Of a stretch of DNA of 64,000 bases, positions 1 to 11,221 are shown piece by piece. This DNA comes from Sclerotiophoma versabilis (lineage: Eukaryota > Ascomycota > Dothideomycetes > Pleosporales > Didymellaceae): contig JAAROD010000081.1 in NCBI GenBank assembly GCA_012274445.1, positions 620,001 through 684,000 on the forward strand, read 5' to 3'. The notes under the pieces were generated by a model that did no database searches, was not told the origin of the DNA, and saw only the letters and a list, made by a program, of their open reading frames with translations. Numbering within the stretch: the stretch's first letter is position 1; each line of letters begins with the position of its first letter. The translations under genes and the position numbers were made by a program.

Positions 1-1110
1 CCTTTTACCTTGGAAGGGTCAAAGCTCGAGTTGCTGGATGCCTTGACAGTCGACACAAGGGTCACCTGAGCAGTACCCTTGCTAATAGGCGCAATATCGC
101 TCTTGAGTGTAGACTAAGAGCTGCAGGAGTTGAAGCGCCTACGAGCCTGTCAGCGGAAGTGCTAGTGGGTGTCATTATTAGGTGGTGCTCACACATTGCC
201 ATTGTCCATGCTGTTGCGCTCCATAGTTAGTGTGCCTAGATTGCCATTGTCGATGAAGCCCTCCTTAGCATTGGCAAATACTATCGGGTTGCGCACAATC
301 TGGCTGGCGGGTGGGTTATCGGTGATACCGAGCTCAATGCCATCACCACCATCATTGAAGTCAGAGAAGCCCCATCAGTCGAAGCCATTGCTCCATGCAT
401 AGACTTCCTCCAGCGTCACCGGGGAACTGATTATGAGGAGACCGAGACCATCGTCATCATCTTCCAAGTCTGGCGTTTCACAGCAAGTTACCCTCGCCTT
501 CACCAGACTTGCAGGTAAGACCAGCTGCATTCTCGCCGTGCTTGCGGGGATCACGGTTACGGTATGAGTTGAGCTACAGGACTGTGTTATTGAGGATGCA
601 CCCCCAGGCTGGGAACCCGTGGTGTAGATGTCGTGAGTGGTGCTCAGCTCGTAATAGTTGTGTGAGACGTGACGAGACTAAACACTGTAGGGATTGTTGA
701 TGAGCTCGAGGTGGTAGAACTTCCAGTAGTCGCCCTTCTCGATGTGCAAGATACCTCGCTCCTTATTGAGCAGCGGGTCCATAAGGAGTGCCTAGCAGGC
801 TTTCATCACCGATGACAACATTCTCCTTCTCCTTCCCGTAAGAGCAAAGAGTAGTGGGTGAGGCCCTAGCGCCACTATTGGTGGTTTGAATGTCAGTGGT
901 GGGCTCTGAATTGTCAGTGTTAGATACTGAAAGCCAGACAGACAAAAAAAAGTTGTTGGTACTAGCTCATAAGATACTGTTGTCTCATGAGAAAGTGCAA
1001 TCTAAAGCAGCCTGATAGAGCCATAGAATACTGAGTAGGGGCCGGCACCAGTACCATTCAGTAAGAGGTGGGTGTATTTAGCCAGTGAAGTGCAGTGCGA
1101 TGACAAAGGT
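1..1110 (-). pseudogene. Decayed PL9-like pectate lyase, cut by window edge
   Basis: Reading the minus strand from about 1,100 down to 1 gives successive fragments that resemble a right-handed beta-helix polysaccharide lyase of the PL9 type. Fragments include KGDYWKFYHLELINN, NRDPRKHGENAAGLTCKSG, VTLEEVYAWSNGFD and AKEGFIDNGNLGTLTMERN, in the order expected for that family. They are separated by stop codons (for example after WSNGFD and after the NGNV segment) and shifts between frames, so no intact ORF remains. Active family members are secreted and cleave pectate by beta-elimination. The 3' end lies beyond position 1. The upstream limit is vague: a GTGAGPYS-like stretch near 1,040-1,060 may be the N-terminal part. 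Some stops could come from C-to-T change at CGA codons (RIP-like), others could not. The family call rests on remembered motifs. Confidence 0.6.
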
Positions 1111-1839
1111 ATTGGACGTAATGTTGGACAAAACAACAAAAGAGCATCAAGAAGGAATAATGGTCTGGTAGCTAAATATGGACCATAGGAAAACAACACG
1201 GTCTTGTTCGAAGTGGTTTACCCTTTCGTCATGTTCCATGACTTGCTCGTCCCTGTCATGTGTAGTCAAAAAGTATAGGCTGATGTTGTCAAGGTGGCGA
1301 ACTCGTTCAATACGACACTATTTCAGTACTGCACGTCATTGAAATCCACTCTACAGATGCCCGTCAACTTGCACTGGATTTTGTTCCCGCAGAGAGGTAT
1401 ACGAAAACTACTCGCAGCGACCTGGCTGCGTTCTGTGTATAGACCAGAAATCGAGTCAGCGACAAAGTTGCGTTCCCACAAAACAGCGAGCGTGAGAAGT
1501 CAGACCATCAGGAACGTCGTGGTGAATGTCAGGACCTTGCCGACAAGTCCTGGGAATGCTGTCATACCAATACTTGCACTGACATGGTCTGGCACAGGAT
1601 GATTGTGATGGGTTGTAGATGTCGCTTATGCTTTGTTAGTTATTGAAGCTTAAGGATTAAGACACAACGATTTGGCAGTGGAGATGCAAAGTGGGGCTGC
1701 ATCACGTGAAGCGCGTCGCGTCGCGCTTCCCTCGGACGCGCTGCCCGCGAGTACCGGTCCCTAAACATTGGCAATACTATCGCACTTTGCGCTCATCGAC
1801 CATACGCTCCACGATCTGCCCGTCATAGAGGACACAACG
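1111..1839. other. Intergenic, no gene seen
   Basis: No ORF here has protein-like composition or a plausible ATG. The stretch holds the upstream side of the decayed lyase and the promoter and leader of the BRCT gene. A GC-rich, CpG-rich patch lies near 1,700-1,755. Confidence 0.5.
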
Positions 1840-4483
1840 ATGCAAGACGATTCGAAAGGTCTTTTTGAAGACTTTAGCTTCACTATTATACCCAATAGCT
1901 TGTCAGACGACCGCCTCAGCCAAGTCAGTACAGCGAGCATACATCATGAAATGAGTACGCTGACGCGTTTAGTAGCTGCAAAATGATATCGCAGCCGCAA
2001 ATGGCACTATAATACCCTTCGACGCGTCTAAAGGGCGCATCGACCGGCTCGAAGAGATCAACTACATTGTATCTACGACGTCCGACTTCCCTGACTACTA
2101 CCGCGCGCTGGATCTCATGATACACGTTGTAAAGCCGACCTGGGTGGAACAGTCTTTAAAGGGGAATAAGACGAAAAATCCTCGCACATACAGTCCCGAC
2201 CCTGCACTGTTCATGAGCGACGTTATCATATGTTGCGGGAATTTACCGAGTGGAGACAAGGAAGCTATACAAGGCGGAGTGCTGGCAATGGGGGGACAGT
2301 TTACAGAACAGCTTTCAAAAACAGTCACGCATCTGATCTCGTTAGACCTCGACGATCATAAATGTCAACTGGCCATCAGCAAGCGCCTGAACCTTACCAT
2401 TGTACTGCCACATTGGTTTGATGACTGCCTGAAAGTCGGACGCAGAATCTCAGAACGACCGTATACACTACCAGACCCCGAAATCTTGAACGTAGAGCTC
2501 AACGCCGTCCCCACAGCACGAATAAGCCAACAAATACGCGATGCGACCACCCCAGACCCAGTCAATGAACCTGTTCCTCAGACACCATCAGCACGCTCCG
2601 AAGCGCCGCGAGCAATACAGGCATTCTCCGGCAAAAAGGTCAAGCTGGGTGAGGACCTCAACCTGAACAGCAGGCTGAAGAGCATCGTATCGGGCATGAT
2701 CAAAAACGGCGGCGGAGACATGACTAGTCAGATTGACGAGGCGGACATATACGTATGCAGCTATCGAGATGGAGATGACTATGTCAAGGCATCACAGGAT
2801 AAGAAAGACGTTGGCAACCTTAGCTGGTTGTACTATCTCATAACCCACAACATCTGGACGAACCCTATGCGGCGGTTGATGCATTATCCAAGGCCTCGCA
2901 ATGGCATACCAGGATTCGAAGGTTTCAAAATCAGCATATCGAGCTATACTGGCGAAGCCCGTGTGTATCTCGAGAACCTTGTACGGGCCACCGGTGCCGA
3001 GTTCACAAAAACATTTAAGCAGGACAACACACATCTTGTTGCCGCGCACAAGAATAGCGAGAAATGCGACGCTGCACAAGAATGGGCTGTAAACATTGTC
3101 AATCATCTCTGGTTGGAAGACAGTTACGCAAGATGCAGACTTATGCCCATATCGGACAACCGTTACACATATTTTCCTCCACGAACAAATCTTGGAGAGG
3201 TACTGGGCCAGACCGAAATCGACCGCGACGCTACGGAGAAAATGTTCTTCTCCGCAGCACGCAAGCCCGCGAAACCAGTCAAGGCACCAGCAGCGCCTGC
3301 GGCTGACTCGATAGAACAGAGCTTGCCGATAAGCAGAGCAGCTAGTGACTCAGTGGCTCGCAGCTCACCAGCAGCAGAGAAGGTCAAACGTACAAAGACG
3401 GCTGACGCTGACAAGACACCACTTTCTGCACGACACACCAATGGGAAAGAGAACCAGACACCAGGAAGCCGAGGTGCCAAAGACCGAGCTTTATACAACC
3501 TCCACAACGCTGCAGATGATATAGCAGCCTTCGAGAAAGAGATGAAGAGGAAAGGTGGCGTTATACATGGTGGAAAACGGAGAGCAGAAGACGAAATCGA
3601 GGACCGATCCAAGAAGAGGAAGGGAGGGCGCGAATCTGTATCCAGCAAACGTTCGGCAGACGAGCTCGATCAGGACGACCAAACCGAAGACGGGGAAACA
3701 GAAGCACCCACAAGAAACAAGAAATCCAAGAAAGACAAGCTCGAACCTATAAAGTATCGCATGTTAGTGTCGAAGGATGAGCGATGGGCTGGCAACATGG
3801 AGAAGGAGTCCAAAGACAAAGCACGTCTACGGGAGCTTGGACTCTTCATTACAGAAGACTTTAAAAAGGTGGACATCCTCTGCGCACCGCACGCAGTACG
3901 AACAAAGAAGTTTGTCGCAGCTATGGCCTGTGGACCAGCTTTAGTCGGCTCGTCGTATCTTGATTTCGCTTTGAAGAACAATAGGCTTCCACCGCCAGAG
4001 AAGCATGCCATGGACGTACGAGACTTCGAGAAGGAACACGGCTTTAAAATGGCCGAGGCCGTTGAACGCGCGATACAGAACAAGCACCGCCTCTTCCGCG
4101 ACTGGACAATTTTCTGCACGGAGAAAGTGCCAGGCGGCTTCGACACGTACAAAGACATCATCGAAGCCAACGGTGGCAAGTGCTCGCTCTGGAAGGGTCG
4201 CACCACCAACATAACAGCGACAAAACGTCTTGTCAACGCCTCTGCTGGAGAAGAAAGCCAGAACCAAAAAGAGGACGAAGGCGATGTCCTGTACCTGATC
4301 TCTGACGCTAATAGCAAGGAGTTCGCCAACTGGACCAAGTTTCGTGAGCTGGCGAAGAAGCACGACATGGTCCCCAGGATTGTGAAGACTGAATGGCTGC
4401 TGATCAATGCAATGGCGCAGTACGTGCATTGGAAGCCGGAATGGGAGCTGACCGAGGAGGTAGTCAAGGCAGCGAAGTCATGA
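1840..4483 (+). CDS. RTT107: Multi-BRCT DNA-damage scaffold, RTT107/Brc1-type
   Basis: Two exons, 1840-1923 and 1976-4483, give 863 residues. The 52-nt intron runs GTCAGT to TAG with a GCTGACG branch-like site, and removing it fuses SDDRLSQ to LQNDIAAANG in frame. Residues 1-190 form two BRCT repeats (FEDFSFTIIP; HVVKPTWVEQSL; VTHLISLDLDDHKCQLAI; IVLPHWFDDCLK). Two more BRCT-like units follow at about 230-400 (NHLWLEDSYARC). A lysine- and acid-rich disordered linker (about 420-580) leads to a C-terminal BRCT pair (about 580-860). Six BRCT units with a long linker is the Rtt107/Brc1 plan. Those proteins bind phosphorylated H2A at stalled forks and recruit repair complexes such as Slx4 and Smc5/6. 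The ATG at 1840 is chosen because the ORF upstream of it begins with TTG and no earlier ATG is available. Confidence 0.85.
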
Positions 4484-4797
4484 TAGCGTTATTGAGCCTT
4501 TGCTAATGGTAAGCAGAACGACAGGCGTTCAGGCACAGGCATTGGGTTCAGGACAGCGTACAAGCGATTTTTCGGGCCAAAGAAAAGCCCGCGATGTTTG
4601 AGGAACTTGGAAGAACCATACTAATTTGTTCGTGTTGATAGTTGTGGTTCGTTTAGGACGGCTCTGCCTCCGAGACAAATGCAATCCATCAATCTTTCAT
4701 CTAGGGTATTTCCAAACCATAACGCCATGCTTTCTAGCAAATGTGTGACCTCCATTCTTACACTCCCTCTTCCAACCCAGTATTCACACCCCAAGTC
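4484..4797. other. Convergent 3' region, no gene seen
   Basis: The 314 bases between the stop codons of the RTT107-type gene and VPS25 hold no plausible ORF. They should contain the two facing 3' UTRs. Confidence 0.6.
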
Positions 4798-5394
4798 TTA
4801 GAAGAACTTGACACCCTCCCCTTCACCCCCACTCGAAAAGATCTGAGCCTTCCCCCTCTTAACACACACCCCCAAACTCATCCTGAGCAAATCCATATCC
4901 ATACCCGCAAACTCCTCCCTCGCACTCGCCTCCCCCTCCACAATCTCATACAGCGTAAGCACCACACCTTTCTGCCCTGTACGATCAACCCACTCCTCCA
5001 ACTGTGCCGCCCATTCCTCCGGCCTTCGCCAGTATATCCACACGCGCCCGCCTTCGCCCTCTTCAGCAGCTTTCTTGGCTTTCGAACCCGTGCTGGAGAT
5101 GAACTCGGCGCGGTTGCCGCCCTCGGCCGACGCCATCCACGTCAGTATTGCTTTCGCGTCGCGCAGCGAGAGTTGCCGGCTCAGCGTGGTGTTGTGGAAT
5201 AGAGGCGTGGAGAGCGCGTCGATCAGCGAGAGCGAGAAGATGCGGTGGTGGCGGCAGTAGGATTGGATGAAGGTTGACCATGATTGGAGTTGAGAGGAGC
5301 GTGTTGTAGCCACAGGCTGGAGCGTGAAGAAGGGCGGGAAGGAGTAGTGGGGTGGGAATTGGAAGGCTGTCGAGGTTTCTGTGGTTGCTGCCAT
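4798..5394 (-). CDS. VPS25: ESCRT-II subunit Vps25
   Basis: Single-exon gene of 198 residues starting at the ATG at 5394. The N-terminus carries the proline-aromatic signature FPPHYSFPPFFTLQP (about residues 12-26), which in Vps25 binds the Vps22/Vps36 core. It is followed by QLQSWSTFIQSYCRHHRIFSL, the first winged-helix domain. The second winged helix (about 75-190) includes RVWIYWRRPEEWAAQLEEWV. Length matches the family (about 175-200). Vps25 is present in two copies in ESCRT-II and links it to Vps20 of ESCRT-III on endosomes during multivesicular body sorting. The gene lies head-to-tail with threonine synthase (305 bases between them) and convergent with the BRCT gene. No intron is needed. 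Confidence 0.92.
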   Translation of the reverse strand: MAATTETSTAFQFPPHYSFPPFFTLQPVATTRSSQLQSWSTFIQSYCRHHRIFSLSLIDALSTPLFHNTTLSRQLSLRDAKAILTWMASAEGGNRAEFISSTGSKAKKAAEEGEGGRVWIYWRRPEEWAAQLEEWVDRTGQKGVVLTLYEIVEGEASAREEFAGMDMDLLRMSLGVCVKRGKAQIFSSGGEGEGVKFF

Positions 5395-5699
5395 GTTGGC
5401 TATGGTCGTAGAGGTTGAGTGTTGGTGGAAGCGTGGGGATGGTGGGGTGAAGCTTGGAGCTTGAGCTTGAGCTTGGTTGTGGGGCTGGAGGGTCTCTCAG
5501 CCTCAAGAATTGTGACGGGAGTATTTCGATCGCCTCTCGTCCAGAACGCGTTACCCATACCTTCTGACAAAATCCGGACCTCTGTAGTGCATACATGGAT
5601 ACGTTTTGAACATAAAGAAAATCTATAATTTCTCGGTGTACCAATATGAAGCGCGTCTATCACATGCAAGTCGTCATCATACTATAAGTATCGACATCT
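5395..5699. other. Intergenic between THR4 end and VPS25 start
   Basis: About 305 bases hold the VPS25 promoter and the threonine synthase 3' UTR. The tract at 5,459-5,480 repeats GAGCTT-type units (AGCTTGGAGCTTGAGCTTGAGC). No gene was seen. Confidence 0.5.
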
Positions 5700-7442
5700 C
5701 TACTGGCCCTGCTCAGCAGCCTGTAACTCAGCTTCTACCTCCGCGATAACAATCTTGCGCACACCTTGCCAGCCTTCCGACTTCTTGGCGTGGCTGACTC
5801 TCCTGGGCTTGTCCTCAAGACCCTTGAACTCAACAGGCAAGACCTTCTCTTGGAAGTACTCCTTCTGTTCCGGGAGTGCGAGCTCGACCGCATTTGCGAA
5901 CTTAGCAGGATGCGCTGTCGCAAGCGCGATGTGATGTGTGGAAGGGGGCTTCGCGACTTCAGCGGATTGAAGCGCGGCGGCGATACCGATGGCGGAGTGG
6001 GGGTCAAGGATGTAGCTCTTCGACGGGCCTGCGTTGAAAATGTACTTGATAGTATCGATAGTCTGCTCGTCGCTGACGCGGTACGAAGAGAAATCAGACT
6101 GGGCTCTCTCAAGGATCTGTGAGTCAACAGCGAAGCCGCCGTTAGTCTTGAGGTCATTCAGCCACTGGCGAACGTGGTCACCCGCCTGGCTACGTCGCTG
6201 GGAGACTGCATCCGATGATGTGCTGTACACGTCGTAGGCAAGGAACCACAGCAGACGCTCGAAGTTGGACGAAACAAGGATGTCCATGGCCGGACTGAGA
6301 GTCTCCTTCACACCGTCCTCGTGCGCCTTGACGCCGTCCTCGACCAGACCACCCTCGGCTTGCTTGCCGTGTACCTTCCTCTTCTCGTATCTTCCAGACT
6401 CCCAGAAGCGGGGGAGAATATCGTTCTCATTTGTCGCAATGACAAGCTTCTCTGCGGGCAGACCCATCCGCTTTGCAAAGTATCCGGCCAGGATGTCACC
6501 AAAGTTGCCCGTGGGCACGACGAAGCGGACTGTCGAAGCGGGGAGGAAGGAGTCGGACTTGATGAGGTCGAAGTAGGAGTAGAAGTAGTATGTGATCTGG
6601 GCCAGGATACGGGCCCAGTTAATAGAGTTAACGGCAGCGAGGCGGTGAGACTTGTTGATCTCAGGGTCGGCGAAGAGAGCTTTGACGAAGTCCTGCGCAA
6701 TTGTTAGGTGGTTCGGTGGAGATGTGTAGTAGTTGATATACCTGGCAGTCGTCGAACGTGCCGTCAACGGCCAAGTTGTGTACGTTGGCATCCAGGACAG
6801 TAGTCATCTGCGCTTCCTGGACAGGGCTAACCTTGCCCTCCGGGTGCATGATGAAGACGGATACATCCTTCTTGCCACGCAAACCGTAGATGGCAGCTGA
6901 GCCAGTGTCACCACTTGTTGCGCCAATGACGGTCAAGTGTTCCCTGTCGCGACCTGACTTATTCTGGTTCCTGCGTACGAGGAAGTATTCGAAGAGGTTT
7001 CCCAGGAATTGAAGGGCGACGTCCTTGAAGGCGAATGTAGGGCCATGGAAGAGCTCGAGCAGGTGAATGTTCTTCTCCTTGTCAAGTGTAACGGTCGGCG
7101 TGACATCCTTCGCGCGGAACGTGGAATAACTGCGGTGGATAATGTCCTTCAGGTCAGCGGCAGGGATCTCGGAGGAAGAGATGTAACGGGAGAAGATCTC
7201 ATATGCGAGATCCTCGAAGGACAGGTTCTGCCATTGGGACGCCCAGTTATCGGGAAGGGTAGGAATCTCCTCTGGAATGAAGAGACCGCCGTCTGAGGCA
7301 AGTCCCTTAAGGACGACCTCTTCGAAGGAGAACTGTGGCCGTCAGTATGTTTGTCCAAGCATGGCTCAATGCGCCGTTCGCTCACATCGTAGGACCCTCC
7401 CCGAGTACTCAGGTAGCGCTGGGATGCGGTGTGTGTAGACAT
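5700..7442 (-). CDS. THR4: Threonine synthase
   Basis: Three exons on the minus strand: 7386-7442, 6742-7332 and 5700-6692, with introns of 53 and 49 nt and all junctions in phase 0. The product is 546 residues. It starts MSTHTASQRYLSTRGGSYD, typical of the threonine synthase N-terminal domain (YxSTRGG). The PLP-binding lysine lies in HGPTFAFKDVALQFLGN, the nearby phosphate-binding loop is GATSGDTGSAAIYG, and a C-terminal glycine-rich VVPTGNFGDILAGYFAKRMG segment is present. The enzyme converts O-phosphohomoserine to threonine with release of phosphate, the last step of threonine synthesis. The length is slightly above the yeast Thr4 size. Splice sites follow GT-AG and give an unbroken family-like sequence. 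Confidence 0.95.
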
Positions 7443-8634
7443 GGCGACGATTGATGTATATAGCGATGTGAAGCAACAATACAAAGGAGATCAGGGTGTG
7501 GTGACGCCGTCAGAACACCAATAGCAGAGGATGTAAAGTGATGGTCCCCGTGGGGGAAAAGTTGTTGATGAGCTCCGGAATCGCAGTGACTCAAGAACTT
7601 CGCCTTGACCTCTGAAAACGGCAAATAGAAGCACGCATTTCGACAGACTCCTGCATTGGACTAGCTCGAAGATCACAGTCTATTCTTAGGGTAACTTGGG
7701 CAGTCGTCTACTTCGTCGAGTGTCCCAAATCTGTCATATACAGTGGCTTCCAAAGGAGCACCCCGCGGTCCTCTTGCCGTCATCCCGCCAACCGGTGGAA
7801 TGACGATTTCGGTCCTGGTGGGAGGCTCAGGAAATATGCAAAGCCTCAACCCGTCCGGCGTACCTTCGGTCATAGCGTTTCGATAAATGCATACATCCAG
7901 TTGCAAAGCGAAGTTAAGGCCTCCTGGCTCACTTCATTGATATGATGCCCCGCAGCCTTCGCCCCACCTCATCATGATGTTCCTGCAGTTGCGGCTTCGG
8001 CCGCGTTGACTGCGCGCCGGTGGTTCTTCGGTTCGGCGAAAAGTTCTCGCTGTGCCGCGCGTGGTTACTTATACTGGTTGGCCTCCGTCCCTCTTTCTTC
8101 TTCCTTAGTTCGACGATGTAAGTGGAAAATGCGGCAGAAAGGTCAACACGATGGATCACTAACATTCAGCAGACTTCATAGAATCATTTCTATAGTACAC
8201 GTCCTCTTCTGAGCTTCCTACAGAAGCCACAGATTCTCCAACCTGGTTGATGACTTTCAGCCTCTTTGTCCCGGAGTGAGGCCTTATTGCATTTGCTTCG
8301 GCGAGTGTGGCGATGATCTTCAGCCAACCGGTTGCGTACTTCGGTCGCGCTGGACGGCAGGACGCAGATGGCAATCTGACAGGCCTTCACTTTTTCATTG
8401 ACGCTTCTGGCTTGCTGGTCGCTCGAGGAAGAAGATGTTTCATTACAATGATCGCATGTCAACTCTTCGAATTAACAACACGTTCTACTTGGTCGCAGCG
8501 ACGGGTCGATGTTACAACTTTCGGGAGGGAGCTAAGGCCGCTTTGACATGCGATAGGTTGGTGAAAGGCTACAAAGTATTTTGCCTTCATTAGGCGGTTG
8601 CTTAAGACCTATTGGGCGAACGCCTGTGGGGTTT
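7443..8634. other. Intergenic, no gene seen
   Basis: About 1.2 kb between the threonine synthase start and the LYC1-type stop, both on the minus strand. Short ORFs occur on both strands but none has conserved-looking sequence, so I treat it as threonine synthase promoter plus 3' UTR. Confidence 0.5.
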
Positions 8635-9869
8635 TCAGCACCATGCATATTTCTCGTTACTGATCCAGTCGACATGATTTGCGGCCGCGCCTTCGTGCTC
8701 AGGGTACCACAGCAGACTAGCAATGCTCTCTGTGTCCCGGTCGATCACTTTTGCGCTCTTGTCCAATGTCTGGGCTCCCGCCACCGCTGGCGCCGATGGA
8801 TTCCAGAGTTCTACGTGCTCCGTCTTCCACTCCTCTGCCTCACGCTGCGCGAATGCCAGGATAGCTGCTATAGCCGCGCTGTGTCCATCACTCTCGCCCG
8901 CGCCCGCGCTACCCAACACATCGTCTTCGACTACAAGCCGTAGGATGTGCAAAATGTTACCGTTCACCACTGATACATCATCATTGTACCACACACGTGT
9001 CCAGTAGCACCATACACGCCTGCCCAACTCATCGCCCACTATAGCACCCTTGACCCTTGGCACTTTGCCATAGACCTCCTGACCGACGAACTCCTCTCGC
9101 GCATGGTGCCACTGTACAGTCTCGATATCAGGTACAAGCGCTACCGCAGTCTTGGTGTCCTTCGCCCGCAACTCTAAGCTCTTTCTAATGAGTTCTTCGT
9201 CGATCTTACACAGATTCGGTAGATCGTCTGCATACAGCGGCCGAGCAGTGGGTAGCTTAGCTGTTGATACAGAAGGGCTTGCTGGAAGTGCGATATGAGA
9301 TGAGGGAAATGGCTCCCAGCCAAAGTCAGCGTAAAATTTCTGCCTGCATTAGCAATATGCTCAGTCCATGTGCAATTTGAGCCCACCTTGCCGATGTCAG
9401 AGTAAAGGATCGTGAACAAGCACTCTTTCTCCTCTGTCTGGTGCGTCCGCAACGTCTTCCCAAGTTCTTTCATCATCCTTTGCGCATACCCTCTCTTGCG
9501 CAGATGATGTCCGCAGAACACACTACCAATGCCATGAGAGATGACCTCTTGCAGTTTGCCATCTTGCCACACGAGTGCCTTCTTGCGGTACGTCTCGCAG
9601 CTAGCGAGTGGAAGTCGTGTCTCTGAGTTTGGGTCCAATGGGTTGTTTCTCAGTGTCGTGTCGACCAGGATCCAGTAGGTAATGCCTCCCTCTTTCGTCA
9701 GAGCTTGCTGTGAGAGGGTGGCTTCGCGGCGAAGATAGGCAGATGGTGAGAGCGCACCCCGCCATTCGGCGCCGTTCAGTTTGGACTGTATTAATTGCTC
9801 CTCCTCAGTGGGGTGGACAAGGGCGAGAGTGGACGAGTCGCCCCTTGGTAGGCTCACAGCCGGGGACAT
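8635..9869 (-). CDS. LYC1: LYC1-type GNAT acetyltransferase
   Basis: Two exons, 9387-9869 and 8635-9339, with a 47-nt intron (GTGGGC to GCAG) whose removal joins YSDIGK to KFYADFGWEPFPSSH. The product is 395 residues. A GNAT acetyl-CoA fold is indicated at about 90-165 by GIGSVFCGHHLRKRGYAQ, with the R-x-x-G-x-A-type pyrophosphate loop as RKRGYA. A C-terminal extension (about 165-395) matches the fungal LYC1 group, in which the Yarrowia enzyme acetylates the epsilon-amino group of free lysine as the first step of lysine breakdown. The substrate here is inferred from the family. The start is the ATG at 9869, giving MSPAVSLPRGD. Confidence 0.8.
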
Positions 9870-11221
9870 GCTTGCGCAACAAGGGACAATAGATTTGGCC
9901 CTGAACCCGTTTCTCGAAGGAGTCTTCTAGTTGTGACTGGCCCAGTCAGGCATAGGGCGCGCAATTGTGGGGAGCTTTTCACAAGGTGTCGTGATAACAA
10001 TGAGAAGACAACCAAACTGCTGGACGCTCTATTGCCAGTCGCCGAAGTAATTTACTGATCAACGAGTAAATCTTGAGAAAAGCACAAATGGACGTGAGGT
10101 TGTCAGACGCAAGTTCTTGAAGTTTACCCCACGTTTTAGTGCAATTAGCGGAGCACTGGCGGGTCATACCTGAGCTCCGCCATTGCAAAGCCTCATTTCT
10201 CACAGGCCGGACAAAATTCACTTGTCTTCTATTGCTGTGTGTTGGCTATCGAGACCAAATTGTGTTGTGATAGCTCACAGCGCGGTGTGATCTCAATGTT
10301 CTACGAACAAAACGGCATTTGTGATAAATTATACTTCATGTACGCTCTTCAATTAGAACAAGAAATCCCCACGGTATCGTTCATATGCTCCTATCTTTCA
10401 GCCTCATGGTCATTGCCCAGTGCAAATCAGAGGTTGTCGATCTAACTGCATTGGCGCAACGCGTTAGGTTGGGCGAGATGCGCACCTCCGCTGCACGGCG
10501 CGGATCTCGAGGACCCTTCGGCCCATTCCCACACAATCACTGTCTGCTGGACCGGTGATGGCCGTTGACGGCCGTTGACGGTATAATATTTCGTGGCACA
10601 TAGTTACCGTGTCTTACTTTGCGCCTTGTTGCCTTCTTCTATACTTGCCCGTTACGTCGCTCAGTCTCAGAAAAAGCGATAGCTCTCAACGACTTCCTCA
10701 CGACCAGCGATATAGATCTTTGCGACTGCGCATACCCCTTCGCTACTACTTCTTTGTCCCGTCGCTCGTTTCCAGGGTCTTGGTACTTCACACTTTACAG
10801 AATTCGATTTGGGACCTATACGTCGCAAGGGCGGCCCTGAAAGGAAAGGCACCTTCAAGGCTGCTGTGCATTGAGGTGGATCTGTTCGCACGATTGCCTT
10901 TTCACTCACTATCTGCCTTGTAATTCAGTTCTATATTTCACTTGACATCGAGTAGTACCAAGAACGGTCTTTTCCGCCGCACACGAGGGTTAGGCAGCGC
11001 TCCGCGCGGTGATTGGGGTGTTTGCTCCTTCCCCTGACTTCTCGCTGTTACTTCGCCAGCAAAGCCCGACTACAGTCGAGCACTTCACCATTCACACTTA
11101 ATCGTCAACACCAACCGCACTCAACCAGACAACACCACGTATCAGGATATCTTTCTCTCATTCAAATTCCCAACCGCACTCTGCTGGCTAATGTCCGAGT
11201 GTGCAGTCCGCATTCAGCAGC
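9870..11221. other. Divergent promoter region, no gene seen
   Basis: About 1.35 kb between the divergent LYC1-type and RBR ligase genes. A 10-bp unit, GGCCGTTGAC, occurs twice in direct tandem at about 10,561-10,580, next to a TATAAT-like run. The last 200 bases before 11,222 are C/T/A-rich, as expected for a leader. No convincing coding sequence was seen. Confidence 0.5.

Noticed and set aside
3670..4467. Minus-strand ORF of 265 codons
   Set aside because: Antisense to the well-supported BRCT gene; shadow frame.
5305..5314. YGTGGCTACR match in VPS25
   Set aside because: A single match, inside a conserved coding segment (PVATTRS); about what chance predicts outside the cluster.
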